The position numbers and the translations under genes are program-made. A stretch of DNA of 64,000 nt from Paracyclopina nana (lineage: Eukaryota; Arthropoda; Copepoda; Cyclopoida; Cyclopettidae), in assembly GCA_019096065.1 (NCBI GenBank), contig JAGUCH010000005.1, forward strand, positions 3,968,001 to 4,032,000. Direction: 5' to 3'. Each line of letters starts with the position of its first letter. The first letter of the stretch is position 1. Positions 1 through 9,194 of this stretch are shown here, in pieces. Below the pieces are notes generated by a model. It did not search any database. It saw only the letters and a list, made by a program, of their open reading frames with translations, and had not been told where the DNA came from.

Positions 1-1285
1 GTTGATATAGATTTAAAGGCGACTGGTTCTGCAGATCCCAACTTAGAAGTATGGTATTGCAAATCCCCATCTACCAAGTCTCCAAAAGCTATTAGAGCAT
101 GGAGTTCACCATTCCCTAGGTTGTATGAATTGCCTTGGCCATTGAAAGTCCAATTAGCTGACTCTGGCAGAGTGAATTCGCAAGACATGGCCTATGTGAA
201 GATTTGCAATTAAATACTTAGCGTGAGTGTTAATTAATGAATACACTTACTCCATCCACTGATTTGGTGGGTTTAGTGCCGACAAAGTTTAGGCCTGTCA
301 CTCCACCAACATTGCTTTTGCCAGAATTCCACTTCACTCCAACTTGTCCTCCAGTTTTTGTGGGGCAAAAAATCACCAGGTCCGAGCCCATCTCGGCATC
401 GGTGGACAGGCCCAGTGCCATATACTTGTTCGTCTCCGAAGTTTTTGCATGTAGCAAAAAGCTATATTGTTGAGTATCCTCGGCGTAAGAGTAGGCTAAG
501 AGAATAGAGCAAGTTCTGGAAGTTGTGCAACCCGAAGGTTGTCCAAAGCAGCCTTTGCTTGAACCACACCCATCATAGTCTGGATGGGAAGGCGAAGAAA
601 TGGGAGCAGATTCTCCTATAGGAGAACCTGAGGTGGTGGTTGTAGCTTCTGTAGAAGAAGTGCTAATAGATGTAGGTGTCGTATCTGGATTTCCCTTTGT
701 AGTTTTGGGTACAATCTGCACTGTAGGCCCAGCTGCCTTCACCCAAAAATTCGAGTAGTCTTTGACAACGGAGAAACGAAAATCCACCGAGCCATTTGCA
801 GAGTCCGGCGCCAACCAGGACAAAGCCATGCTCGACTTTCCGGTCTTGCCATTATGGGTAACAGCCGAATTTGTGATTGTACCGCAAGACACTCCTTTGG
901 CATTAGCGCTTAAAATATTATGGTAGGAAATTAATCAAGAGCCACACATACATTAAAACACAAAGGATGTTAATTACTTGTTGTCAAGGTTGAAGCTTCC
1001 AACTCTCTGGTTTGTGCTCGAATCGAAAGCTTGAACGATGAATCCTTTAAAGGTGTCTGAGCTCGAGATGCCCTCCAAGACCAACTCGACATTTGCACCT
1101 GCTTCAACAGCTTCAACACTTTCGGGACTTACTCGTAGGCGAAAAGGGGGAGTGGAGGTCAAGGCTGCGAGGGTGCCGTGTCCAGGTTTCATGGAATCGC
1201 ATGCTGATGCAGGAGCTCCACTGCCATAGGACTCATAAAGGCCAAAATTGGCCTTTAGAATCAGCAGCAGTAGGATTCGCTTCAT
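1..1285 (-). CDS. Reeler-DOMON protein, FRRS1-like (5' part; cut by the left edge)
   Basis: Three exons read on the minus strand: 1285-978, 908-251 and 191-1 (continuing off the window). The introns are 69 and 59 bases, GT-AG, and the frame is kept across both. Translation starts with a signal peptide (MKRILLLLILKANFGLYES), followed by a Reeler domain with its ACDSMKPGH start and FKGFIVQAFD core, ending near residue 160. A Ser/Thr-rich linker follows (about 165-200). A DOMON domain begins at DGCGSSKGCF and continues into exon 3 (LHALIAFGDL, LQYHTSKLG). Reeler plus DOMON in this order is typical of ferric-chelate reductase 1 relatives, which usually continue into a cytochrome b561 membrane domain; that part would lie left of the window, so reductase activity cannot be judged. 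A short secreted Reeler/DOMON protein is the alternative. The start was chosen at the Met directly before the hydrophobic stretch. Confidence 0.85.
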
Positions 1286-2222
1286 ATTATTTTTATCACC
1301 TGTTCGTTTGACGGAGAAAAAAATAATGAGGCAATGCATAATAAAAGAGCGCTATGTGATTGCTATACCTGCCTGACTGAGTTAGCGTCCTGTTCAGTAC
1401 TAAGATCCTCTTTTCGATAGAGGCCTCTAGAAAAGCAGTGCAGTATATGTGCACAGTGGCCGTATGGTACTTTTTGAACTTTGAACATGAGTCATGCAGA
1501 CCAAACCAATTCGGCAACGAAATCATCTGTTGCTCACTCGAAACTATTTTTGCGTCACTGAACTGAACCTAGAAACTGAAACATTTTTAAGTTTAATTGA
1601 ATAATTAATATTGGTGAAAAAGCACCTTGTGCATGTTTTTGGAAAAATTGTATTTACGCTTATTGTGCTAAATTTGTATAAGGGTAAATGAAAGCCAATT
1701 AATGCTCTTTTGTACTTTAAAACGCTCATTGTTGTCCTGTAGTTGTCACTTTTGTTGATGCTCTTTTTTCCCTAAAAATACCCTAATTACCAGGTAGGCA
1801 AGGGAGACCTGTTTTATATGTTCTTTCGAAACCTACGTTTGAGGAAAAATCCACTTTTCAGGTACTCTTGGCAATTAGAGTCTCTTTTTAGATCAGAAAT
1901 ATGATCAGGTGCTGAAGTATTAGTACAGCTATGGACTCGGACTTGGCTATAAAACTTGATTCCTTTCAGCTTTACCCGCGCTCGCAAGTTTCAAAGAGAA
2001 GCATTGTAAACAATGAGATCAGATTCGCAATGCCACCTTTCCTTTGTTTTTCACTTTTAATACAAGCTCTCTTTTTTAAGTAGCTTTTCCCACCTGCACT
2101 ACGTGCAATCCATTTTCTTGCTCGAGAACAATGAACCGAATACCTTGCCAGGTAATAATTTAAGCGAAGACCCTGACCTATTTTCATTTTTGAGTCGCTT
2201 GGGGGCACATTAGAAAGCCTTA
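1286..2222. other. Intergenic, between the Reeler-DOMON and bHLH genes
   Basis: AT-rich sequence with only short, unconvincing open frames. It should hold the promoter and any 5' untranslated exon of the Reeler-DOMON gene. No repeat or RNA gene was recognised. Confidence 0.5.
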
Positions 2223-2228
2223 TTTTAT
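2223..2228 (-). terminator. Poly(A) signal AATAAA of the bHLH gene
   Basis: AATAAA on the minus strand, within ten bases after the stop codon of the bHLH gene. The position is right for its polyadenylation signal. Confidence 0.5.
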
Positions 2229-2231
2229 TAG

Positions 2232-2670
2232 TCAATAATAATCAGAACAGGTTGAATACATTGAGGTTTGGTCCATAGCTGATGAGGGTATAACATGCCA
2301 ATGCTGTCCATTTTGCTTCTTCTTCACTTGAGCCAGGCAAAATGTGCATATACTTTTCCTCGATGTTGTATCATCGTAGTTTTGCAGGAGACAGCAATTT
2401 GAAGCGCCACTTTCTAATTTATAGCAAAACGACCACATAAATTATCACAGCTCCCTCTTCAGTGCAGTAACGCTTACCTGCTGAATTTAGCTGATTAACC
2501 AGGTGTTCAATGTATGATGTTGCCAAACGAAGAGTTTCTATTTTGCTCAGTTTCCGATCAACAGGCTCAGTGGGGATAAGGTCCCTAAGGTTTGCGAAAG
2601 CACCATTGACACTTTGGGTTCTTCCTCGTTCCCGTTCATTGTTGTGATTTTTGTAGCGTTTCGCCGACAT
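2232..2670 (-). CDS. TCF15/SCX-like: bHLH transcription factor, scleraxis/paraxis (TCF15) class
   Basis: Two exons, 2670-2478 and 2413-2232, with a 64-base GT-AG intron in phase 1; 124 residues. The basic region [15 protein letters not shown] keeps the Glu and Arg residues that contact the E-box. Helix-loop-helix follows (LRDLIPTEP, then [13 protein letters not shown]), nearly the diagnostic text of the paraxis/scleraxis class. Exon 2 supplies [14 protein letters not shown], the conserved post-HLH motif of scleraxis/TCF15 proteins, which confirms both the class and the splice join. An in-frame stop with no AG acceptor lies just upstream of the chosen ATG, so the protein appears complete but shorter than vertebrate relatives. 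Such factors bind E-boxes as heterodimers with E proteins (Daughterless) and act in mesoderm, tendon or muscle differentiation. The next gene, also on minus, is a MEOX homeobox gene. Confidence 0.92.
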
Positions 2671-5173
2671 CGGAGTTCGAAGCGAGAGTAAAAATTAGAG
2701 CGAAGACTGATTGTACAAGCTCGTATGATCCCGCCCATCACCGCTGCACTAATTCGTTTGTAGCCGCTTCAGCTGGAAATACAACTTGGTGACAAGATTC
2801 ATTAGCTAGCCAATCGACGATATGTCTAGACTTGAAAGTTTGGTCTACGCACACAATCAGGTTTTTTTGTCTTGACCGCAAGGCGAAAAAAAAGTCGGAG
2901 ATATCTTTATGCAAAAGAATTTCAATTTTGTTTTATGACAAGGTCATAAAAATGAAACATGACTCGAATTTCTACACTTTTTTGGCGCTCTAAGCTTGCA
3001 TGCGCGTGATGTGTGGGCAAAATATCAAATCAGTTATTACTATTGGCTTGGTGACCTTTTCTGCAGCCCTCCATGTCACAAAGGGAACCTTTGATTGGTA
3101 AAACAATTACTCGAGTTAATTTCCCTAGATGATCCAATGCATTGGAATGCAATGAAATTGGTGAATTGTATCCTATTGCCACCAACTCAGCTAAAAATAT
3201 GTTTGACTTCCAAGGCCCGAAACCTACCCAATGCAGAAGCTTTACGCAACTCCAGTTTATTCAGTTTTTGCTAGAAACTGAAGATGTGTCGTATTTTAGC
3301 TTACAAAATCCTTGGTTGACAGCATAAAAAATTCGGCAATTTGCTCGAGAACTTTTTTTATAGAGCTGATGAGGCGGAAAAGGCCAAAAATTGGCATTAC
3401 CACCAAAGTGCCTTGGCAAGTAACATTGACTTTTAACGAAAGTCAATAACCAAGCCAATATTAACGATTCTCGCTTAAGTAGCTTACCTCCTGACATCAA
3501 AATGCCAATTGTTGCGTTTTTGTAAATGGCTAAAGTGCAATACTAGGATTGGCTCGGTCATTATTTCAGGTTGTCAACAACTATTTTTGTAAGGGGCTGA
3601 CCCGGGTATGTAGCCGTTCCTTGGCCGGAAGTACCATACGGGGTGCTAAATCTTTTTATTATGGGTGTTTTTCGACCCCCCACATGACAAAACACATGTT
3701 CCAAAATGCTAGACATCTTGGCGTCAAAATAGGCGTAGTGTTGCTGAAATTGCACCTCGTTTTCCGCGAAATACAACCCTATCGGAGACGAAACCGGACT
3801 CCTATAGGTCATGCCCATTCATTTTACAGTTTGGCCAGTAAAGAGATGTATGACATTCATGGGGGTGTTAAATTGTGCGGAAACAGTCTCTTAAGGCCCC
3901 TGTTTTACTGCATCATCGCTGCTGCTTCTTTTTATAAAACGACGTTAGGGATTTATATCTTTTTTTTTAAAAAAAGACCTATTGGTTTTTCCGGCTCTAG
4001 TGCACACTAGCGGATTTTATTGGTTGCTAGAGGCAACTGCTGAAAATGGCCCTGTTTGTGCTTAGATGATCTCTGAAAAGTTATTAGCTCCTATTGTTGG
4101 GTTGCTTTCTTTTTGTGCAACAACTGCAAATTGCATTTCACCGAGAGAGTATATGTATTTTTGCAACTAGGAAGCCCTTTTTATGCGATAAAAGGGCCAA
4201 GGATACTAAGTAATTTGATGCGTTGGGAATTCGCGGTTCTGATTTTTTGGGGGATAGAAAAATGCAGATTTTTTGTGTGAAATGCGATGCTTTCCATACC
4301 ATGAGGGTGCTTATTTAAAAAATGCTCGCATATGACACTTATGCTGTTATGGGTGGGTGATTTTATTTTCGGCTTTGAGACTTGCGAATATTGTACAGTG
4401 CGGTGGATTTTCACCAAATCTCTCAGATATTAAGATGATCAAGTGCTAAGAAGATGATCTGGAGCTGGAGACTGCCAAAGCACGTGTTACTCCATCTTGA
4501 CGGCAGCAAACTCCGAAACCCGTCCGTTTTCGCATCAATTATTATGTGTCAAGATGACGATATTGGTGGTGTTCGGTGGCTGCGGGGTCTAGACCTTGCT
4601 ATGTTTTGACAATTGTTTCCCTAACATGTGTTAGAATTCCCAACAAAGGAGTGAAACAAATTCCTAAAAATTCTTGCCTAAAGTGCTTCCTTTTTTCCAG
4701 ATTAACCGGATTAACCTTTGAACACTTTTCACAAAACTGAAAATTAGCGAAAAAGGACGCGAAATTATTCTTTTTATACTCTCTTTTAGGAAATCCTATT
4801 TACTATTCTTACTGGAACTGGTTCGTGCTTCAAGGTTCACTTATAAGTAAGGCCGAAATCTTAAGCCTCAGAGATAGTCTATTGTGCGTTGACGTAAGTG
4901 AAGACAAAAATGCAAATAATTTATTTTATGTGAGAAAATTCGAGATTTTTATGGACGAGGGAAGTACTGAGCTACTCCATGATGAATATTTGTTGTTTGA
5001 TGAGCTAAGCAGACCCCTATTTGGTATTTTCTTTTGCCCAATGTTTTGCTAGTTGTTACCCAGCGCAAGTTTGTTCTTCTCTGACTAAGGAAAATAAAAG
5101 ACAAAAAAAAAAAATTAACCAAGCCTTTTTATTTTTTTACATAGTCAGCGTTAAAAGATTGAATAATTTATGT
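2671..5173. other. Intergenic, with one doubtful minus-strand open frame
   Basis: About 2.5 kb between the bHLH and MEOX genes. A minus-strand frame at 3818-3561 (85 codons) has fairly protein-like composition and ends beside possible donors, and a second candidate exon lies around 3430-3310 with a GTAAGC donor. I could not join them into a gene or recognise a family. A long plus-strand frame overlaps the same bases, so this may be chance. The rest is AT-rich and would fit promoter and 3' flank of the neighbouring genes. Confidence 0.3.
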
Positions 5174-6200
5174 TTATTGGATTTTGGCCTCCTTATTGGG
5201 AGTCGATTTCGTTCTTTTCCATTTCATTCTCCTGTTTTGAAACCAAACTTTCACCTAAAAGCAACAAACAATAAAGTTGGTGCCTCTAACTTTCCAATTT
5301 ATGTCACCTGTCGTTCTGTGAGGTCAAGAGCCACCGAAATCTCGTATCTTCGAAGCCTGGTCAGGTAATTGCATGCTTCAAATTCCCTTTCGAGCTCAGC
5401 GATCTGAGCTTTAGTGAAAGCTGTCCGTTCCTTGCGATCTAACGAAAAAACAAAGCAGTTTATCATTGAGTGTTTGAAAAGTGCACATCAGATATTAATA
5501 GCAGGGTTGATTAAAAACTCCGTTTCTTCGCAACAACTTTTTAAAAGGTATTTGACAGGCTGTCGGAACTGCTTTTTACCTTGATCCTTGTCTTGATTAT
5601 TTTTTATAGATGCTCCTTTGTGAGTTATCTGAAATGTCCTATTGTGCTCCACAGTTAAGCCGCAAAATCTCGCGCCGGTCCTTGATTCATCCAAGTCAAG
5701 AGGATTTGAGTTAGGCTGAGCCTAAAATAAAGGAAACAAAAGGAAATTGAGGCCTCATATCTATTTTTAGGGAAATATCTAAGTATCATGCAATTACACA
5801 CGTTTGTAATTCTAGAAACCTACACGAAAATAGCCTCTAATGATGCGTTTTACCGCGCGGGCAAGTGTATTTAAAAAGTGATCAAAATTACATTTCATGG
5901 CCAAATTGATTGGAAAGCACTTGCAAGAATAATAGCTTGTAGTTATTTGGCTCTCACCTCATCACAGCTTTCTGAGGAGCTTAATGGACTTGGAACCGTC
6001 TGACTTGGCGGCAGATTTGCTGGCCTCACTGATGAAGGCCATGATGATACTGCATTGTCATAATGCTGCTGGATAGGCAAAGCTGCCTGTTGCTGTGACT
6101 GATGATGCTGATGGAAACCTTGCAGGTGGTAGGAGTAAAAATCAGGGTTGTTGTACAATCCACTTTGATACTGATAGACTGCAGCATGATGATGCTCCAT
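5174..6200 (-). CDS. MEOX (btn): MEOX / buttonless homeodomain transcription factor
   Basis: Four exons on minus: 6200-5958, 5721-5580, 5438-5308 and 5254-5174, all GT-AG with frame kept; 198 residues. The N-terminus ([12 protein letters not shown], then His/Gln-rich) resembles MEOX proteins, which also begin MEH and carry His/Gln runs. The homeodomain is split by the intron before recognition helix 3. Its start [19 protein letters not shown], middle [19 protein letters not shown] and end [17 protein letters not shown] match the MEOX/Mox class almost word for word ([11 protein letters not shown] is diagnostic), and Gln50 and Asn51 are present. The protein is nuclear and binds TAAT sites. MEOX acts in somitic mesoderm and muscle in vertebrates; buttonless acts in dorsal median cells in Drosophila. 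Only about ten residues follow the homeodomain, much shorter than vertebrate MEOX. Confidence 0.95.
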
Positions 6201-7143
6201 TTTTGCCCGATTTTAGGTGGATACTGACTGTTGAATTGTCTGGGCCGGACTTTGGCCCCACCCAGTTGACGGAAAACGCGGCCAACGTAGTCCTAAGGGA
6301 AGCACCAGATGCTCGGCGGCTCAAAAAGTGGATTCATTAGTAGAGTCTACACATCTAGACATCTTGCGATGAAAAAATCCCGCTGATTTTCCATGACTTC
6401 ATACTGGTACAATTAACATTGAACAAAACTACGTATTCATAGTATATCTAAAGAGTACCTGTATCCATATGTACTTTATCATCAGCCCAGCATGATTGTT
6501 TTTGTCTGTCGCACTAACTAACTACCCAACCAGGAAAAATGAAGTTTCAATTGTTCCTGTTGGACCTAAAACTAGTAGTAGTTTTCGATGCTCATCTACG
6601 ACTAGTTCTTAGCAAACATCTCTCAGTATGTGCCAAACTAGTCAGCATGCCTTGTTAATGCGAAGTCTCATATGCTGACATTTTTTTTATGCTTTCAGCC
6701 TCAAAAACTTGTCAGCATGCCTGGAGATGTCGATCAACTGCTGCAGTGGCTCCGGTGCTGCTTGTTTTTTGACTATTACATTCTTTGTTGGGTTTGGAAT
6801 GGTTGGTATCGAAAACAATTAGTACCGAACTGAAATATGAGTGGTGAAGGTCGAAAACTAGTAGTTGCCACAAAACAGTCATTCCGGCCACGACCTCAGT
6901 ACGGCGTCTGCATGGCCTCACGAGGATGCATTTTTGGCTGCCATTTATGTTTATTTGTTGCTGTTATTATCACAATAAAATTTGCACTTAGTTATGTACA
7001 CTCGAAATGGTTAATATAATATTTCATCTGCAACAATGCATTCATTGCTTAGAAGTCGAGGGTTCAGTCTCCGAGGAGGACGAACCAGTCAGCAGCTCAT
7101 CCGGGATGCTCGTCCTTGGCAACAATACCTTCAAAACCTTGGT
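6201..7143. other. Upstream flank of the MEOX gene
   Basis: No convincing coding sequence. The first 150 bases have higher GC than the rest and should include 5' untranslated sequence of the MEOX gene. The remainder is AT-rich up to the minisatellite. Confidence 0.4.
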
Positions 7144-7656
7144 CCAAACTTGTCTTTCCCGCATCCAAAACGGCCCGCTTCTTCGAGTTGATTTCAGCAG
7201 CGCCGAGCTCGTAGTCCAAGGCTTGTCTTATTCGAATCCAAACTTGTCTTTCCCATAGTCGAAAATTGCCGGCTCCCGAGTCGATTTCGGCAGCGCAGCG
7301 CCGAGCTCGTAGTCTCCAAGCCAAGCCTGAGTTTTTGCCAAAGTCCAAGGCCCCAGAGCCTGCCTTATTCGAATCCAAACTTGTCTTTCCCGTAGTCCAA
7401 AATGGCCCACTTCTTCGAGTTGATTTCGGCAGCGTTGAGCTCGGCCCCTGATCGAGCTTGTCTTATTTGAATCCAAACTTGTCTTTCCGGTAGTCCAAAA
7501 TCGCCGGCTCCGAGTTGATTTCAGCAGCGCCGAGCCCGCGTACTCTTCAAGCCTGAGTTTTTGCCAAGTCCAAGCCCCCTGAGCTTGTCTAATTCGAATC
7601 CAAAATTGGCCGGCTCCCGAGTCGATTTCGGCAGCGCCGAGCTCGTAGTGGCCAAG
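7144..7656. repeat. Minisatellite with alternating short/long units (higher-order repeat)
   Basis: Five diverged tandem units begin with CCAAACTTGTCTTTCC or a variant at 7144, 7238, 7375, 7473 and 7600. Start-to-start spacings are 94, 137, 98 and 127, so short and long units alternate. Short units carry CTTCTTCGAGTTGATTTC; long units carry GGCTCCGAGT-type sequence plus an extra block with AAGCCTGAGTTTTTGCC. The last unit is truncated and lacks most of the shared start. All units share CAGCGCCGAGCTCGTAGT-like sequence. The tract is clearly more GC-rich than its flanks. Open frames cross it on both strands, but unit length changes are not multiples of three, which argues against a coding role. 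Confidence 0.85.
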
Positions 7657-8483
7657 GGGAAACGGAAATGGACAAAATTGTAAACAAAGTTCATGAGCAA
7701 TTTTAACTTTCATTTTTCAATCACGAATTGCTCTAAAGTAGTCCCAAGAATTGTAGAAAAAGAACTCTTCCGATCACTCTGACATCTGCAACTCCTTGTG
7801 CCAAAACCCATTTGCAGAAGGATCATCAAAACCTAATATAAGGGGAAAAAATATATTTGTTGAAAACAAATACAAGTTTGAGACTACTTTAAGGAAATTA
7901 GGCTGACATTACTTTGCACATCAAATGTACTCAAAAGTGGTCTCACCATTATACTACTTTTCGATGCACTATCTTGGTAAACCTTGTCGGATCGAAAAGT
8001 AGTTCTTGTTTCGCGAAAAGCGATACAGCACGGGAAAATTTTTCCTGGTTGGGTAGTCACAGTTTTATGATTGCTTACATACAAGTTCAAGACCATAAAT
8101 GCTGAGAGTGCTGACCACTTCATGAAAAGTTGATTTAAGTATGACATGCAATTTTCATCAATGCCTAATTATTGCAGCTGCTGTCGAATGCATCCACTGT
8201 ATTTGTACTTTAAACTTCAGATCCAAGCACTAAAATATAGTTGAGTACATACTTATTACATGTAGCTCCATTCCTTTATATGTACCCTTTTTTCGCCGAC
8301 AAGGGACTTGTAAATTGGCGTTTATTTCAAACGATGACAAAATGGAGCAGCGGCAGTCAAACATCTTACAACTGAAAATCGGTACTACAAAATAGAGATG
8401 AATGGATACAATGCTACCAGAGAGTAGTGTTACATTCCATGTATAATGGTTCAGCTGTTGGTGTCCCCTCCTTTGCCTACACG
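7657..8483. other. Intergenic, between minisatellite and prohormone-like gene
   Basis: AT-rich with no supported gene. The part below 8484 should be the 3' untranslated region of the adjacent minus-strand gene. Confidence 0.4.
8321..8326 (-). terminator. Poly(A) signal AATAAA of the secreted peptide gene
   Basis: AATAAA on the minus strand about 160 bases after the stop codon of the 8484-9135 gene; a plausible polyadenylation signal. Confidence 0.4.
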
Positions 8484-9135
8484 TTAGTTTTGGTAGTTCT
8501 TGAGCAGGTACTGCAGAGTTGCCATTTCTTGGTCTGACGCTTTGATTGGCTGCCTCGTTTCGAGCATGTCCAACAACTCCAGCATCCTCAAGAGCTCTTC
8601 GGTGGAAAGCTGGGCAAACATTCCCTCCACGGGATTGTTGCTCGCCCTGAAAATGTTTGGATAGCCATTCATGCGCTGCCATTTCTTTGTTGCTTGTCAC
8701 GTATGGTATATAGCATATATACTGACTTATGCCCCCTGAGGCAATTGAGAAAACAGCTTCACGTGGCACTTATGCCAAACACAGTAGCCAGGAGCTAGGC
8801 CTTCTCAAATACTCGAATATGATGAAGAAGCAAGAAGTGGCTTCCTTCACCTGTACTTTGTGGCATACAATAGCATGTACAGAAATAACTTACTCTTCTT
8901 CATATTCTGGGGCTTGGTACTCTTGTTCCGCGGCCGCGAGTGGACTGTAGTGGTGTGACCTCTTTTGTACGACTCTGTTGGCGAATGGCGAGGCCGTCTC
9001 GAAAAGCTGGGCCCGCAGGTTCTTTGGCCTCGCGTTGACCCCGCTGTCATTCTGAATTGGCACAGCGAAGCAGATTGAGGCCGCGCATCCAATAACTACA
9101 AGCAGGAGCATGCATCCTCTTTGGGTTGCCTTCAT
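8484..9135 (-). CDS. Secreted prohormone-like protein A (unrecognised family)
   Basis: Two coding exons, 9135-8894 and 8646-8484, joined in phase 2; 134 residues. A further 57-base intron (9194-9138) sits in the 5' leader, ending two bases before the ATG. Residues 1-24 form a signal peptide (CMLLLVVIGCAASICFA). A dibasic KR at 58-59 is followed by SHHYSPLAAAEQEYQ and an acidic stretch. The C-terminal 45 residues are predicted helix: LSTEELLRMLELLDML, then LQYLLKNYQN at the end. There are no cysteines after the signal peptide and no amidation glycine. The layout suits a neuropeptide or hormone precursor, or another small secreted protein; I do not recognise the family. The C-terminal segment resembles that of the gene at 47090-47872, with L.T, RML, D.L and a late LL..Y in the same spacing. 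Confidence 0.75.
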
Positions 9136-9194
9136 ACCTATCAGCGAATCCATATCAGTTAGAAACAGATATTATGAAAGCTTTGAGTACTCAC

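Noticed and set aside
3549-4010. 153-codon plus-strand frame
   Set aside because: It has low-complexity hydrophobic ends, no domain and no splice context, and it overlaps a better-looking minus frame.
7144-7656. CRISPR-like array
   Set aside because: Whole units are repeated and diverged, with no short constant repeats and unique spacers, and the context is animal DNA.
7228-7713. 161-codon minus-strand frame
   Set aside because: It lies inside the minisatellite; unit lengths are not multiples of three and no start context or domain is present.
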